The translations under genes were made by a program, and so were the position numbers. Below the pieces are notes generated by a model, which saw nothing but the letters and a program-made list of their open reading frames with translations, had not been told where the DNA came from and searched no databases. From Gracilimonas sp040877545 (GTDB lineage Bacteria > Bacteroidota > Rhodothermia > Balneolales > Balneolaceae): 25,017 bases of DNA. This document shows, in pieces, positions 1 to 7,946 of the stretch; the stretch's first letter is position 1, and each line of letters opens with the position of its first letter. The stretch lies in contig JBBDNN010000041.1 in assembly GCA_040877545.1 (NCBI GenBank), forward strand, positions 1-25,017. The letters are read 5' to 3'.

Positions 1-1398
1 TAATCTGGTCACGGAAAACAGGAATCACCGAACCACGGCTGCCTAATACATTTCCAAAACGTACGGATACAAATATCTGATCATCACTTGCTTTGTGAGA
101 GGCTTCTTCTACCAAATATTCAGCGATGCGTTTACTCGCTCCCATTACAGAAGTTGGATTCACCGCTTTATCGGTAGATATGTTCACGAAATATTTTACA
201 TCGTGTTCTAAAGCAAGATTTACGAGATTGCGTGTCCCGCCAATATTATTAAAAACCGCCTGTGAGGGATTACTTTCCATTAACGGAACATGTTTATGGG
301 CAGCTGCATGGAAAATCACTTCAGGATGTATTTCCTCAAAAATCTTTTCCATAGTACTGATATCACGAACATCAGCAATTTTTATATGTATTGGAATTTT
401 CCGAAAATCGGATTTCATCTCGCGAACAATGTGATAAATACTATTTTCACCCCTGCCTAATAAAATTATGCTTTCCGGGTTAAAACGCGATATCTGGCGT
501 ACAATTTCAGACCCAATAGATCCACCTGCTCCTGTAACCATTACCCGCCGGTTCCTGATATAAGCTTCGATCTTTGCCGTATCCAGTTCAACGGGTTTCC
601 GACGCAGCAAATCTTCCACATCTACTTACGTAACTGGTTAATTTCGATTTTGCCACTTATTAAATCAGTAATAGGCGGAATTATTTTGCTTGGCAGGTTA
701 CAATCTCTTGCACTTTCCACAATTCGCCGGATCACATTCCCCCCTTCAGCGGAAATAGCGATAATAACTTCTTCAGCACGATATTTTTCTGCTACTGAAC
801 ACATTTGCGAAATACGTCCGGCAACGGGAATTCCCATTACTTTTTGGTTCCACTTGTGAGCAGCATCATCCAAAAAAGCAACAGGTAACAAACCGGCTTC
901 AGGCCGACGTAACATCTCACGGGCTATCATAACACCCACATCGCCCGCACCGGCAATTAGTACTCTTTTTTGTTGTGGTTTTTTAGACTGATAAAAATTT
1001 TCCTTAAAAAATATGCGAACCAAAAACCGGCTACTGCCAAGAATCAGAAAAGCGAGCATTCCCTCAATTAAAGGAATGCTAAGCGGAAGCAGCACCTGCT
1101 CTCTAACAACTAAGGAGGCAAGAAAATATACGATGGTAACCGCTGTTACAGATTTCATCAGGCTTAATAAATCCTGTATGCTTGAGTATTGCCAGGATCG
1201 CCTGTGATGGCCAAACACATAAATAGCTAAGAATTTTAACGGAGCAGTCGCGAAGATAATCGCAACTATGGTGGGCCAGTGATTAACAATATCTCCTTCA
1301 AGACGAAGCCAAAACGCGGGAATTGTCATTAATCCCCAAAATATGCAATCACTGTAAATTTTTAACCAATACCTCTTTTCAACCAGATAAGAAACCAT
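1..1398 (-). pseudogene. FlaA1/CapD/PglF-type UDP-sugar 4,6-dehydratase, frameshifted and running off the window
   Basis: Membrane-anchored nucleotide-sugar 4,6-dehydratase of the FlaA1/CapD/PglF family, expected to convert UDP-GlcNAc to its 4-keto-6-deoxy form. The first part (1398-622, 258 codons) has about four N-terminal membrane segments (residues about 13-32, 42-62, 82-98, 106-121) and a Rossmann-like domain with GAGDVG at 150-155. It ends at a TAG (624-622). The family sequence continues without loss in another frame from about 625 to 2: VDVEDLLRR, then the second NAD-binding motif VTGAGGSIGSE and the STDKAVNPTSVMGASK region, where Met replaces the usual SDR Tyr, as is normal for large FlaA1 proteins. 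One missing base near 625-628 explains the break. The start ATG at 1398 has GAGG about 6 nt upstream. The C-terminus lies beyond base 1. The gene is either inactive or the frameshift is a sequencing error; I cannot tell which. Confidence 0.85.
622..630 (-). other. Single-base frameshift site in the FlaA1/PglF-like gene
   Basis: On the minus strand the frame reads CGT AAG TAG, a stop. Adding one A after CGT gives CGT AAA GTA GAT, which joins ...NQLRK directly to VDVEDLL, the normal family sequence. There is no long homopolymer or classic slippery heptamer, so a programmed shift looks unlikely. Confidence 0.8.
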
Positions 1399-1640
1399 AA
1401 ATACCTCAATAAATTATAAAATCTCCCTACAATAATGTACCCCACATATTGTATTTTGTACTAATAAAACCTTTTATCACTAACCCTATATAAGTGACTT
1501 TTTGGACGTGAAATGTAATCAAAATCTTCTCTTGAACAAATCATATACAAGCAATGGCCTGTTTATTAAAAAGAATTAATATTATTAATTTTATCTCTTA
1601 ATAATAGAGTACAAATTTGCTATTACTTCTCTTCAACTTT
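1399..1640. other. AT-rich intergenic spacer
   Basis: This 242-nt spacer lies between the stop of the PglE-like aminotransferase and the start of the FlaA1-like gene. It is very AT-rich, with loose palindromic ATTAAT/ATTATTAAT runs around 1575-1605. I found no open frame with family resemblance and no convincing Bacteroidota -33/-7 promoter or strong terminator hairpin. Its length compared with the mostly 0-50 nt gaps elsewhere suggests a possible internal promoter for the FlaA1-like gene, but this is only inference. Confidence 0.4.
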
Positions 1641-2873
1641 TCAACAATCCTTAATCACAGTCAATACCCTATTCACATCTTTGTCTGACATATTTGAACC
1701 TGAAGGGAGGCATAATCCATTTTCAAATAGCCATTCAGACAGCCCACTTGTGTAGGAGTCATATTCTTGAAAAACCGGCTGCATGTGCATGGGCTTCCAT
1801 AAAGGCCGGGCTTCAATATTTTCCGCCTCTAATGCATGACGAATATCCTCTCGTGTAACTCCACTCGTCTCTTCGGGATTAACGATAACCGTTGTCAACC
1901 ACCGATTGCTGAAATAACCTTTCGGTTCCTTTAAAAAATAGATGTCTGATTTAGAAGAATTCAGAATTCTGTATTCTGAATTCTGAATTCTCTCTAATTC
2001 CAGCCATGTTGCTCCTAACTCCTCAAAATACCGCTCATGCACCGCCCTCCTCTGCGCCACCCGGACGTCCAACACTTTCATCTGACCGCGGCCGATGCCC
2101 GCCACGATATTACTCATGCGATAGTTATAGCCGATATGTGAATGTTCATAATGCGGAGCATCATCACGAGCTTGAGTTGCTAAAAACCGTGCTTTTTTTA
2201 TCAGCTCTTCATCATCACTGAGTAAAGCACCACCACCTGATGTAGTTATGATTTTATTACCATTGAATGACAGCACATTCAGTTTTCCAAAGGAACCACA
2301 TTTTTGTCCATTGATGTGCGAACCCAGAGCTTCCGCGGCATCTTCTATAACCGGAATTCCATATTTATCTCCAATGGCACGAATCTCATCCATCTTTGCC
2401 GGCATCCCGTAGAGGTGTACAGCTATGATGGCCTTCGGTAATTTTGAGTCAGGGAATTCTGAATCTCGTGACTCATTTCTTGCTTTCCCAGCCGAAGTAT
2501 CCAACCTGTCTTTTATAGCTTCCTCCAGCAACTTCGGATCCATATTCCAGGTATCCGGCTCTGAATCTATAAAAACAGGATAAGCTCCCATATAACGAAT
2601 GGGATTAGCCGTAGCCGAGAAGGTAAAAGACTGACATAGCACTTCATCTCCCGCTTTTACACCCAACAAAATTAGCGCCAAATGAATAGAGGCCGTCCCA
2701 CTGGTAAAAACCCCCGCAGCTTTTGTACCCACATACCTTCTTAAATCTTCCTCAAACCCATTTACATTTTCCCCGAGCGGTGCGATCCAGTTTTTTTCGA
2801 AGGCTTGGTGAATATAATTTAATTCCTCTCCACCCATGTGTGGTGATGAGAGCCAGATTTTTTCTTTTCCCAA
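1641..2873 (-). CDS. DegT/DnrJ/EryC1/StrS aminotransferase, PglE/EpsN-like
   Basis: PLP-dependent sugar aminotransferase, most like the PglE/EpsN group that converts UDP-4-keto-6-deoxy-GlcNAc to the 4-amino sugar. Visible family marks are IWLSSPHMGG at the N-terminus, GTAS at 59-62, EDAAEALGS at 177-185 and the likely Schiff-base lysine K207 in SFNGNKIITTSGGG. It is 410 aa, slightly longer than usual because two extra stretches interrupt variable loops, at about residues 126-145 and 296-309. Both are encoded by palindromic AT-rich repeats (see the repeat entries). The start is TTG at 2873: an in-frame TGA lies upstream at 2894-2892, and conserved sequence begins immediately. It is upstream of, and probably pairs with, the FlaA1-like dehydratase (4,6-dehydratase then transaminase). 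A RAYT element ends about 30 nt before the start, which may explain the poor start context. Confidence 0.88.
   Translation of the reverse strand: MGKEKIWLSSPHMGGEELNYIHQAFEKNWIAPLGENVNGFEEDLRRYVGTKAAGVFTSGTASIHLALILLGVKAGDEVLCQSFTFSATANPIRYMGAYPVFIDSEPDTWNMDPKLLEEAIKDRLDTSAGKARNESRDSEFPDSKLPKAIIAVHLYGMPAKMDEIRAIGDKYGIPVIEDAAEALGSHINGQKCGSFGKLNVLSFNGNKIITTSGGGALLSDDEELIKKARFLATQARDDAPHYEHSHIGYNYRMSNIVAGIGRGQMKVLDVRVAQRRAVHERYFEELGATWLELERIQNSEYRILNSSKSDIYFLKEPKGYFSNRWLTTVIVNPEETSGVTREDIRHALEAENIEARPLWKPMHMQPVFQEYDSYTSGLSEWLFENGLCLPSGSNMSDKDVNRVLTVIKDC
1957..1990. repeat. Palindromic GAATTC repeat inside the PglE-like gene
   Basis: Four GAATTC sites lie at 1957, 1964, 1978 and 1985. The 13-nt arms are perfect inverted complements around an 8-nt centre, and the structure is built from a 7-nt GAATTCT/AGAATTC unit. 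It is read in frame as roughly QNSEYRILNSS, in a variable loop just before the conserved FSNRWLT motif. Confidence 0.85.
2446..2474. repeat. Second palindromic repeat insertion in the PglE-like gene
   Basis: GAGTCA (2446-2451) and TGACTC (2469-2474) form inverted arms around a centre containing GGAATTCTGAATC. It is read in frame as part of ESRDSEFPDSK, between a variable helix end and the conserved KAIIAVHLYG motif. The GAATTCTGAAT core resembles the repeat at 1957-1990. Confidence 0.65.
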
Positions 2874-2899
2874 TCGATTATTTTTTAATTCTCAGATTC

Positions 2900-2960
2900 T
2901 AATTTATTTCTCGTTCCGTAGCTCCGCTGCGGAACGCCCCATAGAAGCTCTGCTTCCAAT
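2900..2960. repeat. Left REP-like double hairpin flanking the RAYT gene
   Basis: It contains an 11-bp stem at 2912-2936 (CGTTCCGTAGC / GCTGCGGAACG, loop TCC, one G-T pair) and a short GAAGC/GCTTC hairpin at 2944-2956. The reverse complement closely matches 3603-3660 on the other side of the transposase, so the two copies form a terminal inverted pair. This is the arrangement expected for a REP/BIME element mobilised by a RAYT. Confidence 0.85.
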
Positions 2961-2972
2961 CAGACTTAAAAA

Positions 2973-3509
2973 CTACCCACCATATATTTTTACCGGTATC
3001 AATCCGCCCTTACCTTCATAATTATGAACCGATGAATATCGCCAATGTAGTGGAGAAGATACAAATCCTGCTTTCACAGGATTAAAGTGAATGTATTCAA
3101 TCTTCTGAAGCATCATTTGTTGATTAAAAACTTGCTTTGGATGAAGCCCTTCCTGCCATACCTGAAATTCATTGTCTGCATGATGAGATAATTTATGAAT
3201 TCGAAGCTTGTTCAACCATCTTTTTTTATTCGTTTTCTTAAGATAATCTATAATTGAGCGTGCTGTAAATGACTTCATCTTCTTAAGATTATCCTGCAAC
3301 TCTTCATGCTCTGCTATAAGGTGAATATGATTGTGCATCAGAACATAGGCGAAGACGTCTACACCTTTCTCCTGTTGCATATAATCCAGTGATGTTAATA
3401 GGATTTCTGCAATCATTGGGTCTGCAAATAGTGAATAACCCTCAATAATGGAGCTGGTTATAAAATATGGATAATGATTCTCGCGAAATTTATATCTGCT
3501 TCTTCCCAT
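2973..3509 (-). mobile_element. REP-associated tyrosine transposase (RAYT, IS200/Y1-HUH type)
   Basis: HUH single-strand transposase of the Y1/IS200 superfamily, RAYT branch, which recognises REP hairpins. The 178-aa protein is normal length for the family. It has an N-terminal FRENHYPYFITSSI strand, the HUH pair HIH at 61-63 in LMHNHIHLI, a candidate catalytic Tyr at about 89 (or another Tyr in this helix), a WQEGLHPKQ segment at about 118-126 and the diagnostic YIHFNPVKAGFV motif at about 139-150. It starts at ATG 3509 with no clear Shine-Dalgarno. Both ends carry matching inverted double hairpins (2900-2960 and 3603-3660). It interrupts the polysaccharide operon between the ATP-grasp gene and the PglE-like gene, in the same direction as both, so read-through is possible. 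Confidence 0.93.
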
Positions 3510-3602
3510 AATATTTTTTTATATAGTAAGAGCAGTTTGAAAGAAATTCTCCCCAAGAGATACCTTCGGTGCTTACATATTAATTTTATAAATGTAGATG
3601 GA

Positions 3603-3660
3603 ATTGGAAGCAGAGCTTCCGACAACATTCCGCAGCAAAGCTACGGAACGAGGAAAAAAT
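3603..3660. repeat. Right REP-like double hairpin flanking the RAYT gene
   Basis: GGAAGC aga GCTTCC forms a 6-bp stem at 3606-3620. A longer hairpin at 3626-3650 pairs CATTCCGCAGC with GCTACGGAACG around an AAA loop. The stem is conserved relative to the left copy while loop and spacer differ, and a G-C pair has become a G-T pair, consistent with structure being maintained. Confidence 0.85.
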
Positions 3661-3741
3661 TTATTACGTAATGCTGTTGGCTTCCCTATAATTCGTCCGG
3701 TCTAAAGTAGAAAAAATCACTATTTTTGACCTGTGAAAAAA

Positions 3742-3846
3742 TCACGATTTAGCGAATCCCAAATTCTCTCCATTCTCTCCCAGCATGAGCAGCGCCGTAA
3801 AGTAGCCGACTGTATCTTCGGCAAAGTTTGCGTCGCCAGGCAAAAA
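3742..3846 (-). pseudogene. Possible eroded C-terminal gene remnant, unidentified
   Basis: Just after the ATP-grasp stop codon, one minus-strand frame gives a protein-like 34-codon stretch (LPGDANFAEDTVGYFTALL, ending at TGA 3744-3742). It is preceded by an in-frame stop and has no start. It looks more protein-like than random intergenic DNA, but I do not recognise the family. It could be the tail of a gene replaced when the ATP-grasp gene or the RAYT arrived. Confidence 0.25.
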
Positions 3847-3867
3847 TCATTAAAGTTAGCTCCTGAT

Positions 3868-4911
3868 TTAATCAACTAAAGATGAATCATCCACTATGAA
3901 CAAATCAGTATCAACACCGCGGATAAAGTTATATTCTTTATCAAATATGAATAATCCTTTCTTATAATGCATATTTCTATGAAATACATCCAAAGTTTTA
4001 TTTGCAAAATTGGCACCCCCTAACGAAAATGCATAGGTAAATGATACATGTCTGATATTAATTTCGGTTATATATGGCACACCATTTTTATCCTCTTTAA
4101 AGTCAACGGTAAACATTCCATGAATTTTTTTATTGAACTTTTCATGTATAACTTTCAAAGCTTTTTCCGATTTTTCGAGTAAACTTTCGTGGTTTATCAG
4201 TTTACCCCTGGCGCACATCCCGGATATGCCTGAAGGAGCAGCATTAGACAATAAATATTCAATTCGTTCTGCCGTTGCTGACATTACCAATTCATCATTT
4301 TTGTATAATATCTTACAGGCAAAATTTCTTCCCGGCAAAAAAGTACTGGCAATTAGATTTACATCTCCTGGATTAACTTTAAGCCAATTTTCAATATCCT
4401 TTTTCTCTTTTATTTTAAAAGCACCCATTGCTCCCGCTCCGGCCTTTTCCCTTACCCAGTAAGGATAGTCTAACTCATTTCCTATACTGTCCAATGCATT
4501 TTTATCCACAATCTCAATGGTCTTAGGAGTTAACTGATAAGATGCTAAACTGCTTGAAACGTTTAATTTATCATATACAAATGAAGCTATTTCTGCATCA
4601 GGTAACAAAGCGTCACATGGCAGTCCTTCTTTTTCTTTTCTGCACCACTCTAAGACCTCAGTCTCCGGTACTACGAATGCATAATCAATTTTTTCTTTTC
4701 CTACTATTTCCTGAATAGCTTCCCAATAATTTTCATCTGATGCTTTAGGAACCCGGTATGTTTTTTTGAATAGTTTATCCCTATACAAGCCAGGGGCGTA
4801 AATATCGGCATCAATACCGATAAGTGACACATCATCATATCCAAGTTTTAAACTTTTGGCAATACCTATAGGAGTTGGCCCACCAACCCCTGTAATTAAA
4901 ATCTTATTCAT
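3868..4911 (-). CDS. ATP-grasp ligase (carbamoyl-phosphate-synthase-like)
   Basis: ATP-grasp superfamily enzyme, 347 aa. Members activate a carboxylate as acyl-phosphate and join it to an amine or thiol. Visible are an N-terminal pre-ATP-grasp Rossmann motif (ILITGVGGPTPIG, 4-16), the nucleotide-binding strand YWVREKAGAGAMG (151-163) and the metal-binding end EINIR (283-287) following GMFTVDF. The substrate cannot be read from sequence. It sits 7 nt downstream of the PglC-like transferase gene and upstream of the PglE-like gene, where Pgl-type clusters usually carry the acetyltransferase PglD. A role in joining an amino acid or other acid to the 4-amino sugar is an attractive inference but unproven. 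It starts at ATG 4911. Confidence 0.8.
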   Translation of the reverse strand: MNKILITGVGGPTPIGIAKSLKLGYDDVSLIGIDADIYAPGLYRDKLFKKTYRVPKASDENYWEAIQEIVGKEKIDYAFVVPETEVLEWCRKEKEGLPCDALLPDAEIASFVYDKLNVSSSLASYQLTPKTIEIVDKNALDSIGNELDYPYWVREKAGAGAMGAFKIKEKKDIENWLKVNPGDVNLIASTFLPGRNFACKILYKNDELVMSATAERIEYLLSNAAPSGISGMCARGKLINHESLLEKSEKALKVIHEKFNKKIHGMFTVDFKEDKNGVPYITEINIRHVSFTYAFSLGGANFANKTLDVFHRNMHYKKGLFIFDKEYNFIRGVDTDLFIVDDSSLVD

Positions 4912-4918
4912 AAATATC

Positions 4919-5524
4919 TTAGTCGTTTCGTGATTCGGTTCCCATAAACTCGGGCATAAAATTTTCTTCTTCTGGTGTAACCCCTTCTCTTCTGAAAACT
5001 TTAAAAATAGTTAAAATCAATATTTTTATATCGAGTAAAAGAGACTGATTGTCAACATACCATACATCCATTTCAAATCTTTCATCCCAAGTCTGACTGT
5101 TTCTTCCATTAATCTGAGCCCAACCGGTAATACCAGGCCTTACTTCATGCCGTCGCATTTGAAAGGAATTGTATCTTTCTAAATAATGCATTCTCAATGG
5201 TCTTGGCCCGACGAGACTCATATCCCCCCTTAAAACATTCAGAAGCTCAGGTAATTCATCAAGGCTTGTAGAACGTAAAAACTTCCCAAATGAAGTAAGT
5301 CTTTTATCGTTGGGGAGTAGATTGCCATTCTCGTCTTTTTCTTCAGTCATAGATCGAAACTTATACATTTTAAAAGGCACACCATCTTTTCCTGGACGTA
5401 ACTGAGAAAATAAAAATGGGCTTCCCATTTTAATTTTAACAAATAAAGTCAGAAACAAGACAATGGGAGAATTAATCAAAAGGCCAAGTAATGCTACAAT
5501 AAAGTCAAAAAGTCGCTTTATCAT
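4919..5524 (-). CDS. Initiating sugar-1-phosphate transferase, small PglC type
   Basis: Monotopic phosphoglycosyl transferase that moves a sugar-1-phosphate from a UDP-sugar to undecaprenyl phosphate at the inner face of the cytoplasmic membrane, starting repeat-unit assembly. At 201 aa it is the compact PglC/WecA-independent form without the extra membrane domain of WbaP. Visible are a re-entrant hydrophobic helix (about 8-30), RPG at 43-45, KFRSM at 55-59, the catalytic Asp-Glu dyad at 89-90 in TSLDELPEL, GPRP at 106-109 and RPGITGWAQINGR at 129-141. The start ATG overlaps the preceding gene's TGA by 4 nt (ATGA, 5524-5521), so translation is probably coupled to the PaaK-like protein. Neighbouring PglE- and PglF-like genes suggest the substrate is a UDP-4-amino-4,6-dideoxy sugar derivative. 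Confidence 0.93.
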   Translation of the reverse strand: MIKRLFDFIVALLGLLINSPIVLFLTLFVKIKMGSPFLFSQLRPGKDGVPFKMYKFRSMTEEKDENGNLLPNDKRLTSFGKFLRSTSLDELPELLNVLRGDMSLVGPRPLRMHYLERYNSFQMRRHEVRPGITGWAQINGRNSQTWDERFEMDVWYVDNQSLLLDIKILILTIFKVFRREGVTPEEENFMPEFMGTESRND

Positions 5525-6768
5525 TTTCCTATTTCATTTTTATAGACGGGTCTTTTGCCAGAGGGTTGAGGAGGAATATTTGCCATGGGTTTAATGATAA
5601 TCTCTGCCTTACTTCCAAGGTGTTTTTTCAGCCCGCTCAACAATTCTTTTTGTAGTGAATCGTGGATTTGTTCTTCTTTTCCTTTAATTCGCAATATGTA
5701 TTCTATTTTGGAAATCTGTGCCAACTGAAATTGCATTACCTGCCCTTCCCTTGACAAGGGCTTATATATAAGCGGCCCCAAAGCAAGAGATGATACTGAG
5801 TTTCCTTTAGTATCAAATATTTTTTCGATCTCTCGTCCAATCACTTTTTTGATGGTTACTAAACGACCATTTTCATACCGACCTGCCACAGCCAAATCCC
5901 CGGTGTCATACCGCACAATTGGAATAAGATCATTATAGATATCCGTTACTAAAACTTTCCCCTTTTCACCTTCCTGAACCGGCTGTAACGTTTCAGGATC
6001 TACTACTTCAGTAATCACTCCGTATTTATTGGTATAGTATTCACCACCAAATTCTTTTTGTTGAGCAATCATGCCAACCTCTTCGTTTGCGTAACGATCT
6101 ACAAAAGAACATCCAAAAACATCGTATATAAATTGTCTCTTTTCATCTTCTAACATCTCTGAAGCTGATAACAATGAGTTTACTTTTAATTCTTCTTTTC
6201 TATCTGGATATTTATTTAAGAAAATTGCCAAATCATACATCACCGTTGGATATCCCATCAAAAAAGAAACTTCGTTCTTTTTCAACATTTCTATTATTTC
6301 AGAGATTTTTGATTCTGAAACATCCATAGGGATGATAATAGTCTCATTTCTTAAAAACTTTTTAAAAGGGGATTTATCTTTTGCTCTGATTAACGCAAAA
6401 GAATCTCCTAATGAATATCCCGCTTCTTCATTAAAATACCTAAAGGTTGCCGTACGTATTATAGCTCTTTTCTTAGAATAAGGAACCCTTAGCGGTTCAC
6501 CATATGATCCGCCGGTGTAAGCCCAATTATGAACATCAGAGGAATCAACTTTTTGTACCAACCTTAAAACATCTGTTTTATTCATAACAGAATTTTTGGT
6601 CAGCTCCGGATACAATCCCCAACCTTTTAAATATTTTTCAACTAATTCTTTATCGAGATTTGTATCACCATTATGTAGCTTTTTTATCTCTTTATACTTA
6701 TTGCTAAGTTGTCTTTGACTTAAAAGATCATAAATATAAAATAGTAATTTTGTAATCTTTTTTTTCAT
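5521..6768 (-). CDS. PaaK/CapK-like adenylate-forming enzyme
   Basis: Member of the phenylacetate-CoA ligase/CapK group of AMP-binding enzymes, which activate carboxylic acids as acyl-adenylates. Motifs include the P-loop-like YTGGSYGEPL (about 84-93), YANEEVGM in the middle, the adenosine-binding IPIVRYDTGDL, and a C-terminal PSGKRPVYKNEI with a candidate lysine. Length (415 aa) is normal. The open frame extends to a TTG at 6783, but I prefer ATG 6768 (MKKKITKLL), since the upstream codons add nothing conserved. CapK homologues occur in many capsule loci with no firmly known substrate. The gene is 40 nt after a GT4 gene and overlaps pglC-like by 4 nt. No acyl-carrier protein gene is visible. 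Confidence 0.85.
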   Translation of the reverse strand: MKKKITKLLFYIYDLLSQRQLSNKYKEIKKLHNGDTNLDKELVEKYLKGWGLYPELTKNSVMNKTDVLRLVQKVDSSDVHNWAYTGGSYGEPLRVPYSKKRAIIRTATFRYFNEEAGYSLGDSFALIRAKDKSPFKKFLRNETIIIPMDVSESKISEIIEMLKKNEVSFLMGYPTVMYDLAIFLNKYPDRKEELKVNSLLSASEMLEDEKRQFIYDVFGCSFVDRYANEEVGMIAQQKEFGGEYYTNKYGVITEVVDPETLQPVQEGEKGKVLVTDIYNDLIPIVRYDTGDLAVAGRYENGRLVTIKKVIGREIEKIFDTKGNSVSSLALGPLIYKPLSREGQVMQFQLAQISKIEYILRIKGKEEQIHDSLQKELLSGLKKHLGSKAEIIIKPMANIPPQPSGKRPVYKNEIGK

Positions 6769-6808
6769 TATTGTATACACCAATATTTTGGGTATGGAGT
6801 TTTAATAT

Positions 6809-7939
6809 CTATTTTTCATAAAGTTTTTGAAGCCCATTCCAAATAATTTCATTCTCAAAGTTTTTTGCCCACCTGATACCATTTTCACCGTGTTCTATAA
6901 GAATCTCCTTATTTTCATAATATACATTCATTGCTTTCTTTAATTCCTCAATGGATTTTACATTAACAATAATTCCATTAAATCCATCGTTAACTGCATC
7001 TATACAGCCTGTTCCATTCGTTCCAATAATCGGCACTCCCATTGCAGCCGCTTCTATATATGAATTTCCAAATCCCTCCCACCAAGCAGGCATCACGAAT
7101 ACATCTGAAATGGAAAAAAATAGAGGGACATTATCTTGCCATCCGGCCAAGTGTATATTGTCATGATTTTTCAATTTGCGGATAATATCCACATCTCTTA
7201 ATTGCTTTTTATCAAAATTACCAACAAAAATTAATCTTGTATCTCTGTATTTTTTATTTATAGCATCAAATGCTTCATATAGCTCATTTATACCTTTCCT
7301 ATCTATTATTCTTCCAACAAATGTGTAAATAAAATTACTATCCGCACTATATTTTTTAATTAACTTATTCCTCTCAGATTCATCTACTTTATCAATTGAG
7401 AATTTAGAAAGATCTAACCCATTGCTACTACCCTTCGAAATCACAATTGTTTTTTTAGGATTAAAGACTTTTTCCTTTAAAGCTTTATGTTCAACTGATG
7501 GAGAGATGCAAATAATATAATGAGACAATATCCCTGGGATTTTTTCTATAAATCGAAGAAATTTCTTAAACAGTCCCTTTTCATGTTCATACCTTAAGCC
7601 CCTGCAGGTATAGATACGTTTAGGCACTTTATTAAACCAAGCTCCAATCATCCCTAAAAAACCCATTTTAGGAGTGCCAACATTAACTATATCTGGTTTG
7701 ATCTCATTTAACACTTTAGTGATCAAAATAAGTGACTTTATGTCACTTAAAGGGCTTATATATCTTTCAATAGGCACGGGTAATAATTTACACCCCTCAT
7801 CTTTGCAATATTTTATTGACCTTTCTTCTTCGGGACACATTAAATAGACTTCATACCCCTTTTCAACAAAATATTTCGCCTGCCCTTTTATTAATGGAAC
7901 ACTTCCAGGACTTGTTAAACCAATAACTAATTTCTTCAA
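6809..7939 (-). CDS. GT4-family glycosyltransferase, PglA-like
   Basis: GT-B fold glycosyltransferase of family GT4, 376 aa, cytoplasmic and probably membrane-associated. The N-terminal half shows GSVPLIKGQAKYFVEKGYEV acceptor-domain features. The C-terminal half has FVGRIIDRKGINEL and the donor-binding E-x7-E segment EGFGNSYIEAAAMGVPIIGT. The general pattern resembles PglA, which adds the second sugar to undecaprenyl-diphospho-bacillosamine, fitting the PglC-like gene two genes downstream. That specificity is inference. The start is TTG 7939 with AGGTTA just upstream, overlapping the end of the previous gene; no suitable ATG occurs near the conserved N-terminus. It follows the NodB-like gene by 7 nt. 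Confidence 0.88.
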   Translation of the reverse strand: MKKLVIGLTSPGSVPLIKGQAKYFVEKGYEVYLMCPEEERSIKYCKDEGCKLLPVPIERYISPLSDIKSLILITKVLNEIKPDIVNVGTPKMGFLGMIGAWFNKVPKRIYTCRGLRYEHEKGLFKKFLRFIEKIPGILSHYIICISPSVEHKALKEKVFNPKKTIVISKGSSNGLDLSKFSIDKVDESERNKLIKKYSADSNFIYTFVGRIIDRKGINELYEAFDAINKKYRDTRLIFVGNFDKKQLRDVDIIRKLKNHDNIHLAGWQDNVPLFFSISDVFVMPAWWEGFGNSYIEAAAMGVPIIGTNGTGCIDAVNDGFNGIIVNVKSIEELKKAMNVYYENKEILIEHGENGIRWAKNFENEIIWNGLQKLYEK

Positions 7940-7946
7940 CTGTAAC

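Larger units (their letters stand above)
3510..3867. other. Intergenic region with the right REP hairpins and a possible gene remnant
   Basis: This stretch between the RAYT gene and the ATP-grasp gene holds the right REP copy (3603-3660), a direct repeat of the decamer AAAAAATCAC at 3711-3720 and 3736-3745, and a short minus-strand open stretch (3846-3742). I saw no complete gene or RNA gene. Confidence 0.6.

Noticed and set aside
126..434. Plus-strand open frame of about 100 codons opposite the FlaA1-like gene
   Set aside because: The minus strand encodes the SDR domain with clear motifs; the plus frame has no family resemblance and is a shadow.
620..630. Programmed ribosomal frameshift in the FlaA1-like gene
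   Set aside because: No slippery heptamer or obvious downstream structure, and this family is not known for recoding; a missing base is simpler.
1399..1640. Promoter of the Bacteroidota -33/-7 type
   Set aside because: No TTTG/TAnnTTTG pair with suitable spacing could be supported by eye in this AT-rich stretch.
3711..3745. Direct repeat AAAAAATCAC as a transposon target duplication
   Set aside because: Both copies lie on the same side of the RAYT element, and RAYT/IS200-type transposition does not make target duplications.
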